Positions 29,753-40,112 of a stretch of 64,000 nt of DNA are shown one piece after another. The stretch's first letter is position 1, and each line of letters opens with the position of its first letter. This DNA is from Ligustrum vulgare (Eukaryota > Streptophyta > Magnoliopsida > Lamiales > Oleaceae), in assembly GCA_963555705.1 (NCBI GenBank), contig OY743174.1:60410234-60474233 (forward strand), given 5' to 3'. Made by a program: the position numbers and the translations under genes. The notes under the pieces were generated by a model, which was not told the DNA's origin, made no database searches, and worked only from the letters and a program-made list of their open reading frames with translations.

Positions 29753-31844
29753 ATGGAAGGAGAGAGAGGGTTTCAACCCAATTATGATCACCTTCAAATT
29801 CCCTTTTCTGCTCCTCCTCCTCCTCTACATCATGAAATGGGGTTTATACAGTTTGAAGATCAGAATCAGATGATGAGTTTTTTGGTACCCTCGCAATCTT
29901 CTCAAATATCTCAGCCTCTAGACGGTGGCGGCGGCGGCGGCGGCGGCGGCGGCAGCCACCCCATTAAGCCAACCACCACCAGCAATAGAGTTTTTATAGG
30001 GTTAGACAATAATGAACTTCTGAACACTAGACCCTCATGGAATAACGACCAGGTAGTTGGGTTGGTCCAATAATAATATTAGTTTTGAATTCTTCCTTCT
30101 TATTATACTTTCTTAACTTATAAATTATTGTATCTTTCTATAAGTTAAGGGTTGGTTCTTTTCGGTTATCATTTTGAATTTTGGGTAACTTGATCGATGG
30201 ACTACTATTTGTAGGTAGGAACACTAGATCTCAAGGCTGTTAATGACGAGAACTGCAGTGCTGGTAACGGCGATGAGAGTGGCAATTCTTGGTAATCTAT
30301 CTTAATTCTTTCTTCAGATCTCTTCTTCTTTTCGAGCTGATGTTTCAACTATACTTCTCTCCTTGCACACAAATACACAGAACCCAGAAATCCTTTTGAC
30401 GGTTCCACACAGAAATTAAGGGGATCCAGCTTATAGTAAAGGTTTTGTGTGTAGTTTTTCATTTCGCAGTATTTTCTTTACAAGAAAGTTTGCAAACATG
30501 CATGTTTATGTGTATTTAAACCCTAAAAAGCTATACTCTTCGACTTTTAGCCAGAATCTAAAGAGATCTACTTTATCTGGAAGAGATTCCTCAAAGAAAT
30601 GTCTCTCTACTGATAGAAATATTATAGACATACACACAAATCTAGCGCAATGATCTTGTGAAGGCTGAGAAGGACAAGTGCTAGATCCACTACATTTCTG
30701 TGCATTAATTCAATTAATTATCAAGTGTATAAGTGATACTATACTGGAAAAGTTTGATAATTTTTCCGTTAATGTTGGTTAATATTAGTTTTCTGCCTGA
30801 ATATATAGGCAGTTAACATGTATAAATGGATAATTAATCCAAATATTGCAGGTGGAAGAGCCCATCTTCAGATAATAATGGCAAGGTCAAAGTGAGGAGA
30901 AAGCTAAGAGAGCCCAGATTTTGTTTTCAGACAAGGAGTGATGTAGATGTTCTTGATGATGGTTACAAATGGAGAAAATATGGTCAAAAGGTTGTCAAGA
31001 ACAGCCTTCATCCAAGGTATTAATTTCCTACTCCTAAAACTACGTACATTTTCTGGTTTTCTTGTAATATTATAACTCCAATATTCATGAATTTTATGTT
31101 TGCAATTTATGAAAATTGAAATGATGCGGATTTTCATCGCAGTGGAGATTTCTTGCAATTGATGATGTAAAAACTGTTATAGATAACATGGTCTATAATT
31201 ATTACCCTAGCTAGTGCTATCAGAAGTGGTGAAGAATGTTGAAAGTACACTGATACAGTTCTTTAATTTCTCTCAAGAAATATGAATGTGAAGCTTCTTA
31301 ATTTCTTTGGTAGAAAGAGGATAATTTCTTATTTTATTTTTATCCTTTTCATAATCGTCATTTTGAACATAAAACAGGCTTATGAGGTATAATATCACAT
31401 CATAATCATAAGTTAGTGTGCTAACCAGATATCTCAAAAGTAATTGCATTTTCTTAAGAATAATTAAGTCCATACATAATCTAAGAAATGTGAGAAATTT
31501 CCAAGTCTCAAGACTCTCAATATAGAACTGGCTGATTATGGATGAATATTTTTTGATAATCTTTGGTCAAAATTAATATTTATAATAATGGAATAAAGAG
31601 AACTTGTGAGGTTGGTCAAAATTAATATTTATTATCTTTTCATTGATAAACTGAATATTTCTCCATGTTGTGATCTTGCAGGAGCTACTACAGATGTACT
31701 CATAGTAATTGTCGAGTTAAGAAAAGGGTTGAAAGACTTTCGGAGGATCGTCGGATGGTAATAACAACCTATGAAGGTAGACATAATCATTCCCCTTGCG
31801 ACGACTCAAATTCCTCTGATCACGAGTGTTTCACCTCATTCTAG
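29753..31844 (+). CDS. WRKY12: WRKY transcription factor, group IIc, WRKY12-like (4 exons)
   Basis: Exons 29753-30052, 30215-30291, 30852-31016 and 31682-31844 join to 705 bases, encoding 234 residues. All introns are GT-AG, and the last falls in the conserved place within the WRKY domain, between Pro-Arg and Ser-Tyr-Tyr. WRKYGQK is at residues 166-172, and the zinc finger is C186-X4-C191-X23-H215-X-H217 (C2H2, group II). The N terminus ([12 protein letters not shown]), the segment before the domain ([15 protein letters not shown]) and the short acidic tail ending HECFTSF match what I remember of Arabidopsis WRKY12. That protein represses secondary wall formation in pith and affects flowering time. 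A run of 10 Gly in exon 1 comes from a GGC repeat. The product would act in the nucleus on W-box DNA. The gene looks intact. Confidence 0.95.
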
Positions 31845-33279
31845 AGCATAGATATTAAGAGAATTCGTACCATGTTCTGTTGAATTATAATATATGAGTG
31901 AGTTTGCTTGAATAATATATTTTTTAGTATTTATTGATTCTCTTTATACATTTGCATGAGTAATTAAAATGAGATATTAATATATTTTGAGAAAAGTTGA
32001 CGAAATGTGACATTGAAAATCAATATGTCCAAAAAATGAGTTTCGGAAATGAGGGCTAGAGAAATGTGTTGGATTTGTAGTTTCATCTTCTGATTCTCCT
32101 TTTTTGTTGCTTCGTTTGTGGTGGGGTTGAGCCTATTTAGGATTTTGAAAAATTTTGATTTTTGTGATTTTTTTTTGTGAATGTATGGTTTAAAAATATT
32201 TCAAAAGTAAAAAATTGTGAGCTTGACTAAGAATGAATAATTGAGATTGAGTTTGAAAAGTTGAACTTCCGTTAACAAACTTGTTCTAACTTCTATGTCA
32301 AAGTAATTTCTCCCTTGGCATGAGATTTTTGAGCTGAAAGTTGAGATCTTTCGCTGGATCTCGGTATGGTTTTAGGGTTTATGGGGAACATACACTTGAG
32401 CTCATGAAGTGACTGAATGTGTTTGATTCGTTTGGGAAAATATTGTGGAAGTTTCACGAGATCGATCATCGATATGATTGTGGAAGACAAGCCATTTTTT
32501 TTTATTAATAATCTATAGCTGGGAAATTGACCTAAACAGGCCTAGTTCGGCGGTGCAATTTAGGTTGTGTTTGACAAACATGTTTTTAAACATATTTTTT
32601 CCTACACAATCTTTCAAATCACTTTTTAATCACACACATTTTCTCTTTCCATTTTTCAACCACACATTTTACCTAAAAAATATTAAAAAATATGTTTTTA
32701 AACAAAAATTTTTAACAAACAGAGGCTAAGTGCGCTGGAAGACAAAATAGATAAATTAATTTACATAATTTTTTCATATAATTTTTTTAACTATCCATAT
32801 TTTATCTTTCTAATTTTTAACCTCACATTTTACCTAGAAAACACAAATAAATCAAAAAAATTACCTTCCAATTAAATGATAGCCAAACAGAGGCTAAGAA
32901 ACAAAACAAATGTGTTCAGTACATCTTCACATTTTTTCAAAATCACTTTTCAACTACGCACATATTTCGAAATCACTTTTTAATAACATATTTTACCTAA
33001 AAATACTCAAGTTAATTTATAAGCAAAAATCGACCGCCAATAATAAAATTTACGTCATGTCTAGGATCGATAGTGTGGTATGCTATGCTAATTTAGAACA
33101 GATTCTCGAGAAGTTATTTTTAAACTAAAGGTTCTATTTGACAGGGTTTCTGCTAAGTTAGCGTTGATTAGTTGATCATAATTAAGAGCTCTTCTAGTAA
33201 ACAAAGCACTTTCAACAAATTATGAAACTTGTTAAAAAATAACTTTTATACTTCAATATTCTTGCCAAACGAGTTCTAA
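31845..33279. other. 3' flank of the WRKY gene and MITE-like remnants
   Basis: Holds the presumed 3'UTR and, at about 32543-32900, two adjacent Tourist-like pieces (TTCGGCGGTGC to ACAAACAGAGGC, then to CCAAACAGAGGC). No other gene is seen. Confidence 0.5.
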
Positions 33280-33772
33280 TAGCATCTCCAATGAACATGT
33301 TAAAAATAGCTAGTCACATAAACATAAAGTTACATGTTAAATGTCACATCCTCATGTTAAAGTTAACATGTACAAATTGCTACAATGAATATATTTATTT
33401 TTAACTAATTTCAAGAATTGAATAAATATTTATTTTTAAATAACAAAATTTATATATTAATATGGTACTCATTTTGATCATCTCATTAAATTATATAATA
33501 TGAAATTAACAAAAAAAATTATTTCATTTATAAATATCAAAAAATTTAAAGAAGAAAAGAAAAAAGAATAAGATTTTGGAGAAATTTTTCAAGTTAACAT
33601 TGCCATGTCATCCACTAAATTGCTAGCCAAATTTAACATACAAGTTAATTTGTGTTAAAAAAATATTCTCTTAACATTTGTTTTAACATGTCCATTGTAC
33701 ATATTTTTTTAACCTCTTTATAACTTATTTCACTAATATATATGTACTTTAGTTCATCCATTGTGGATGCTC
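33280..33772. mobile_element. 493-bp Harbinger-type MITE, TSD TAA
   Basis: Ends TAGCATCTCCAATG and CATTGTGGATGCTC, flanked by TAA at 33277-33279 and 33773-33775. Same type and size as 23630-24126; the ends carry one or two substitutions. Confidence 0.75.
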
Positions 33773-33775
33773 TAA

Positions 33776-34848
33776 AGGGCTTCCTACATTCCTTATTTAC
33801 GTAGCTACCTAGAATTGTTGTTGGCAATCTTTAGTCAGCATTTTTCGGAGGTAATTTTGATGATTATCAATTCTGACACCTGCCTTAACACGCTTTATTC
33901 CATATGTTGAATAGGGTTTTTAGGTGCTTCAGGACATATCTCAATTGGTTGAAAAGTGAGAGTGAAAAATCTCATTTGATTTGACAGTTGTAAAGTGAAA
34001 GTTTGAATCCTACATTCAGTATGGATCAGGTCCCTTACAAGTACAGTTAAATAGCAAACTCTCAATCTTATACCACTGAAACACATTCCGCGATTTACAT
34101 TCTTTACAAATTCCCAAGATAAGGGATATAGGGGCTCCCAAGATTAAAGTTCAACCTTTTTGAATAGGGTTCTTAGGCCTTAGCTCGCATCCATGTTATC
34201 AATAGACGTGCTTGTTTGCCATTTTTAGCAAACAAATTCTTGAATGGTGGACTGCAATTCAAATATTTACAATTACGCCCCCATTTGATGGAGATTACAA
34301 TAAAAAATTTAGCGAGTTTTGATAAAAAATTAACAAGATACGTTGTTAAAAAGTTGTGTGATCTATGAAAAATGTGATTATAATTAATTAGAGATGTTAA
34401 AAAGTTGTGTGATCCATAAATATGTGGTTATAATTAATGATTAACTTTATCTTTGATAAAAATTTAGATTAAAATCTAAATCACAAATAAGGGCGCATGT
34501 TTTTTGCTTATGTGTGTCACTAGTTTGACACTGCTTATTTGAAATTATTTTCTCTCTAACTTTCCTTTTTACACTAAAGAAGAGCTTAATTATTCTTGAA
34601 ATAATAAATGAAGCATTAAAATTATTAGTTTCTTATATCTTATATCATATTTATATGATCATCTTGGATTAACATGTTTAATTATGAACTAAATTGGTAA
34701 ATTTTTCCAACCTTCTTGAAACCGGCGTATAATAAAATAAAATCCAATAAAAATAAGAAAAATTCCAACGAATCACCTAGCAAGCCCAGTAAGAAAGTAA
34801 AAGTAAAGAATCCTTGGATCAAAGACAGATAATTTGATCTCCCCAAAG
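33776..34848. other. AT-rich spacer with the MIA40 3' flank
   Basis: The part near 34690-34848 is probably the 3'UTR of the minus-strand gene. Nothing else is recognisable. Confidence 0.45.
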
Positions 34849-35301
34849 CTAGCGGTTTGGTTTTTTTGATTCGACAGACCAAAGAGGAGGCTTAATAGAA
34901 TATTCCTGGCTTGGCTTTTCCTCTTTCTCGACTTCGTCATCTTCTAAAATGTCCTTCGAGAATGCATCAGGATTTGCTTTGATACAGTTCTGTAGAGCCA
35001 CAAATGGATGCACACAGTCTATTCCCTTTTCTTCAGCTGTGCTCTTGAGAAAACAGACGAAGGCATCAGAGAACTGGGTTCCGCACGGGCCACTACGCAA
35101 GTGAGCAATGCAAGGGCATTCCAGTGCTTTCTGAGCCTTCGCTTCAAGAGATTCATTCTCATCCTCAGCACCATATGCTGCAGCTTCAGCAATCAATGAA
35201 TCGAGTGAAGGCTGAGCTGTACTGTCAGTTCCAGCGGATGCTGACTGTGTTTGTGGACTGCTTTGATCTTCTACACTAGCAGCACTCTGTGCTAGTCCCA
35301 T
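34849..35301 (-). CDS. MIA40: MIA40/CHCHD4-type intermembrane-space oxidoreductase
   Basis: 150 codons in one exon. The redox motif CPC is at residues 62-64. Twin CX9C motifs, C73-X9-C83 and C96-X9-C106, form the CHCH fold. Around them, AAAYGAEDENESLEAKAQ and FLKSTAEEKG are close to plant MIA40 as I remember it. MIA40 oxidises incoming cysteine-rich proteins in the mitochondrial intermembrane space, and in plants also acts in peroxisomes. No cleaved targeting peptide or membrane segment is seen, as expected for plant MIA40, which lacks the fungal membrane anchor. The N and C termini are low-complexity and acidic. The ATG at 35301 lies just behind a good splice acceptor (CTTTTCAG, 35311-35309 side), so a 5'UTR intron probably precedes it. 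Confidence 0.92.
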   Translation of the reverse strand: MGLAQSAASVEDQSSPQTQSASAGTDSTAQPSLDSLIAEAAAYGAEDENESLEAKAQKALECPCIAHLRSGPCGTQFSDAFVCFLKSTAEEKGIDCVHPFVALQNCIKANPDAFSKDILEDDEVEKEEKPSQEYSIKPPLWSVESKKPNR

Positions 35302-35308
35302 TGGAAAA

Positions 35309-36623
35309 CTGAAAAGATAATTATTTCAATAACAAGATTAAAAACAAACCTGAGGAGCTCACACAAAAGCGACAAGTAATATATTCATGATTTTCCACTG
35401 GCCTAAGATTAGACTTATGCATGCACACATTCAAGGGCGGAGCCAGAGTGAAAGTTTGTGGGGGCAAATTAGTAGAAAGTCAATTTAGTGGGGGCAAAAT
35501 AACAAAAAATGAGAGGTTGAAATGCAAAAAATGAAAAAAATTGTACTAAAATACAAAATTCCATAGTTCAGTGGGGGCAAATGACCTCACTGCCCACACA
35601 GCCGCCCATCGACACATTTCCTTAAAGAGCAAGATGTCTCAGAAAGGATTCCTTGCAACATCATCCAAATATAAGAAACAAAAATATTCAATTTTTCCCA
35701 ATTTGAATCTAAAATATTATTTTTAAAGAAACGGGATATTCCAAATTTTTTAACAAATCAGGTTGATACTAAACATTCATTAGATCTAGATATCTCAGCA
35801 AAAATCCAAACGGCTGAAAAATGTGCAACCTTGCTGCGTAAATCGCAGAATTCGTGGGAATCTGGGATGTTGAATATGTATAGGAAAGAAGCTGGATCTT
35901 GTATGTTGGGGCAGCCAAGAAAAATCAGGAGTAACTTGATAAAATGATAGATTTCTTGACCAATCTATTCTCAAAAGCTAACTTAGTAGGTTTCCATTCC
36001 AAGGATCAATCCAAATTCAGACTATCTGAACAGAAACAATAAAGATAAATTAAAGCACATTAACCCAGAGGTGACTCCTAATTTTCAACCATATGATTCA
36101 TTTGCATCAGAGAACTTCGTCTGACAAATAGCTGATTTACCCATAATCAGCACTTGCATCCTCACTTGAATTCACAATATTTTTGGGCTTTTGGATGGCA
36201 ATCCCATAAAATATTTTATTTTAATCAATCTTAAAACTCTACATAGAGATAATTATGGAATATGTAAGCAGTAGAAAACAAGGAAATAACTAAGGAGTAA
36301 TAACATTTGCAATTTAAGGGAAGCATTTTCTAATGGACATTTTATCAAACAGTTGGGGATCCCACGTAATCACAAAACGAGGTACAACAATTCAGTTGCA
36401 TAAGCCATCAAACATTGCATTCTAATATAAAACCATTAGTGCAGTGCATTGAATTTTCGATACATGAAACTCCCGGTTGCCACGATTGTATGCAACGGCA
36501 TAAAAACCTCACAAATAAATGATTACAATATCTGCCCATCAAATAGCATAACATCCACAAGAAGTTCCACAGCGAAATGATCAGAAATCACGTAAGTTTA
36601 GAGAACCAGATGCATGGCCGTAC
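35309..36623 (-). other. Probable 5'UTR intron of MIA40
   Basis: On the minus strand, GGCGCTCGTAG|GTACGG gives a donor at 36623 and TTATCTTTTCAG|TTTTCC gives an acceptor at 35309. The short GC-richer stretch at about 36624-36680 would be the non-coding first exon. The intron would be about 1.3 kb and holds a hAT-type MITE. Inferred from splice signals only. Confidence 0.55.
35432..35610. mobile_element. hAT-type MITE in the MIA40 intron
   Basis: 179 bp with GGGCGG-containing inverted ends (CAAGGGCGG and, from the other strand, GATGGGCGG), flanked by CACACATT (35424-35431) and GACACATT (35611-35618), an 8-bp duplication with one mismatch. It contains several GTGGGGGCAAA blocks. Confidence 0.6.
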
Positions 36624-36962
36624 CTACGAGCGCCGCCTCCAACGGAGAATGAAGATTCGGTTTTGTGTACCGAGCAAGCAAATTGCTAGATGGTCACTTG
36701 AGTCTGTTCAACACGTGGGGTCAAATATGAATAAAATAAAATGTGTGAAGTTATTTTAAGGTTCTAATCAATAAAATGATCCGCTAAAAATTATTCAGGA
36801 CTAATGAGTATTAAGTATCACGAGATTAAAGTGTAGAGGCAGATACAATGTTTTAAATTGATACGGGTCAATTTAATAACATTGAAATACGATAACTGCC
36901 CTGCAATTATTTATACATGTCATGATCCTCAATTGAGCGTGACTTTTCATAATTCTCTACGT

Positions 36963-38364
36963 CCAAATCAATTGGCTATGATATACATGTGTGTGAGTAT
37001 ATATGTATATGATTTGGATTGGTACGTATCAATCAAATCTTTATTTCAAAGATTCTCCCCTTTTCTCTCACCATTTTCCTTTATCTAAACTACCTCACTT
37101 TATTCATCCCTTACGTAACTCTCCATCTCTTTATATTCTCATATTACCTTAACTAGAAAACAAACAAGATTCCTTCAAGAGTTCTTAGAAGAAAGCAGCA
37201 TTATATTTTTTAAAAGTTTTGAGGCTGATTCTAGGACTACGTAAAAACTACTTTTGGGAGCAATAAATCAAGTTTTTCAAAGACTTAAGGTAGGATAACG
37301 AGGTGCAGTTGTTCTTGTCCCATTTAAATTATTTTTCCATGTTGTTAATTTATCATGCTTATGAAAGTTAATGATATGATATGATATAATGTTTATGGCC
37401 ATCCGGTACCAAAGATATGATATGATTGAGCTCTTACCGATTTTTTAAAGATATGATGACGGTATGATATTATTGGCACATGTGTTTAATATTTTTATTC
37501 GGGATAGCACCATGATTTTCGTGTCCTACTGAGTATTCTATATACTCACCCCTACTATTTTACATATTAGAACGGATAATTGATTGGCGGTTGATGCGGT
37601 GCGGTCAAGATGCCAGGATCTATGGATTTCAATAAATAAATTTCGGCGTAACATGATTGAACAATTTTATTTCCAGCAATATTTTGTTTTATTCAATTGT
37701 GTGGGTCTCTGCCTTCTTTTGTTTATTTATTTGAGATTATGAATTTGGAACAAAATTTAAATATTTGCTACAGAGATTATTTACGTTTTAAAATAATTCA
37801 TGAATTTCTTCAGTTGATGATCTTATTGTGTCAGACGAAATTTCCATGGATCATGATTCTGATTACGATAATGGTATACTTTAGTCAGCCATGCATTTAA
37901 AAATCGTGTGACTTGTTATACATATGCTAAAGGCACTGACTAGAATATACATACATGTACTATATATGCTCTATGTATTTGACATTAGGCCAGTTGAAAT
38001 TGTTAAGATGAATAATCGGCACCCAATATCCTATTTTTGGTTTCGAGTAATCTGACTAATTTTCTTTTAGCATATATTAATCCCAGGTTAGTGGTATATT
38101 TCGAGTAGAGACGTTATGTATGGTATTTATTTAATTGATTATTTAGTGGTTGGATTTATGTTAATCGAGTGTTGACATGGAATTGGTCATTATATATACC
38201 AAGATATTTTTTTAAAAAAAGATAACAATGTCAATTATTTGATTTTCTTGATTTCTAGTTGAAAGAGATTTAATAGTTGAGTAAGATTGTTAAGAAAAGA
38301 ATTTTTTTTTAAATAAATGAACATTGGTAACGAGTCAAATTCTATTAGAAATTGGGTCCTTACA
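36963..38364 (+). repeat. Truncated 5' LTR with an inverted 48-bp segment
   Basis: From 37009 onward it matches the 3' LTR (from about 43976) to the shared end TTACA. The segment 36963-37009 is the reverse complement of 43936-43984. The first roughly 390 bp of the LTR are missing. Confidence 0.85.
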
Positions 38365-38367
38365 GTT

Positions 38368-38384
38368 TGCTATCAGAGCGAAGG
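38368..38384 (+). other. Primer-binding site of the Tekay element
   Basis: TGCTATCAGAGCGAAGG, three bases after the LTR end, resembling the TGGTATCAGAGC site complementary to initiator tRNA-Met, with some substitutions. Confidence 0.65.
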
Positions 38385-38427
38385 TTAATTTTTCTGTAGA
38401 CCTATGCCTAAAAAAAAATGTTACGTG

Positions 38428-38475
38428 ACTGTTCACGATGAACAGTATGTGTCACTGTTCACGTCGTGAACAGTG
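38428..38475 (+). other. Two hairpin-forming inverted repeats in the Tekay leader
   Basis: ACTGTTCACGATGAACAGT (38428-38446) is a near-perfect inverted repeat. At 38453-38475 the arms CACTGTTCACG and CGTGAACAGTG pair perfectly around one T. They sit about 45 bases downstream of the PBS in what would be the 5' leader of the RNA. Confidence 0.75.
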
Positions 38476-39026
38476 AATTTATTAAAAAAAAAATTCCAAT
38501 TTGATTTTAATTGTTTATGCATTAATTTTTTTTTTTTTACTTTAAATAAGTGAATATTGTATGTTATGGGTTTCGATTAAATTTTAATTGATTATATGTG
38601 AAACTGAAGTGTGAATTAGAAATGCAATTTTATTCTTCAAATTGAAGGATATTTAATATGTGATGTTATACACATGCATTATGTATTTTGGAAGAATAGA
38701 GGAGTAAGATAAATATATGATCCTTGGCACTCAACGACCACCAATCGACCATCATTCGACGATCATAAGGTACGTAAAGGGGTAAGAAAAGATATGTTTA
38801 GTTCAACCTATTGCTCAAATTTTTGAAAATTTTCTTATTGCCTAAATTATATGATATGTAAGTTTTATCTACACGTTTAAGTCTTATATTTCAAGTGAAG
38901 CATGTTATCCATGATTTTAAATATGTGTATAGGCAAGCATGAAATAGGATGTGACATAATTATAAGAGTGTAAGCATAACATATTAGGTTTCGATATGAC
39001 GAGTTACTTGATATTAAATTCTAGGA

Positions 39027-40033
39027 AATGGCTCCCCCCTACCCACACGAATTTGATGCGTGATTTATTGCGAGCAGTACAAGAGTTGAGTAGGCAGAAT
39101 CCACCACCACCACCAAAAGGCACCGCCCCGATAGAATGCACCTCCGATTGTTCCCGGAGTTGTCTCAGTGGTTGAGCAGTTTCGAAGGTACAAGCCTCCT
39201 ACTTTTGACCGTGGTTTCGATCCATTGGTTGTTGAGGAGTGGATAAGGAGCCTGGAGCGCATATTTCGACACATTGCTTGTTCGGATGCACAGAAGGTAC
39301 TATGCGCAGAATTCATGTTTGTTGGAGCAGCTAGTCACTGGTGGGAGTCTGTCTCGCGTACTAGGACTGAACAGGAACAACGTAACTTGACTTAGGAGCA
39401 GTTTAAGGATGATGTGCTGTCAAAATATTTTCCTCAGGCCCTGAGGGACTTCAAAGAATCGGAGATTTTGCAACTCAGGCAAGGAAACATGTCGCTTACT
39501 GATTACGAGAGGTAGTTTGATCAGCTCTCAAGGTATGCTCCGCACCTGGTGGACACAGAAGTTAAGAAGATCAGGATGTTTGAAAATGGATTACGCCTGG
39601 AGATTGGCATGATCATCATGTCCCATCGTTTCACTTCATATCGTGAAATGTTGGAAAGGGCCCATGCTATTTCATATCAGAGGACTACATTCAAACAGTA
39701 TGCCCAACAGAGCAAGGAATCGGGAGGAAAAAGAAAGTGGAACAACCATGGCAAGGACAAACGTAATTGGGAAAACAAAAGACCCAAGACAGGAGTTCAT
39801 ACTGGTGGGATGAGTGGGAATATTACACCTTGTCCTAAGTGTGATAAACTCCACAAGGGTGAATGTTTACTTGGGAAAAACGTTTGTTTTCGGTGTGGTA
39901 AACCGGGACACATTTCATATAACTGTACAGAGCCTCCGAAGAAGAGGGATGAAGATCAAGATAATAACAAGAAAGGTCCGAGTTTTTGCACTAAATCAAC
40001 ATGAGGCAGAACAGGATCCGAACGTAATAGCAG
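39027..40033 (+). pseudogene. Tekay gag, multiply broken
   Basis: Recognisable parts are the start region (RDLLRAVQELSRQNPPPPP near 39055), the core (from FRRYKPPTFDRGFDPLVVEEW to FVGAASHWWE), the later core (FENGLRLEIGMIIMSHRF), and the zinc knuckle CFRCGKPGHISYNC (near 39886). Breaks are a frameshift near 39140, stops at 39393-39395 and near 39513, and an extra base near 39975. Each is bridged by the next frame, so the original protein was continuous. Confidence 0.85.
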
Positions 40034-40112
40034 GTATTTTAATTGAGTACCTATTTTTTTTCTTTAAATTGCGTTAATTTCCCAAAGTCTAATTCTATAG
40101 TTATGAACACAG
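40034..40112 (+). other. Intron-like 79-bp segment between gag and protease
   Basis: It starts GTATTTTAATTG after CAG, ends ATGAACACAG before GC, and is T-rich. Removing it joins ...NVIAG to MLLLSDVPAYVLFDSGA in frame. Left in, the frame meets a stop. The family normally has a continuous protein here. Confidence 0.6.

Noticed and set aside
36858..37088. Plus-strand frame across the start of the Tekay 5' LTR
   Set aside because: It crosses the inverted LTR segment and has no coding features.
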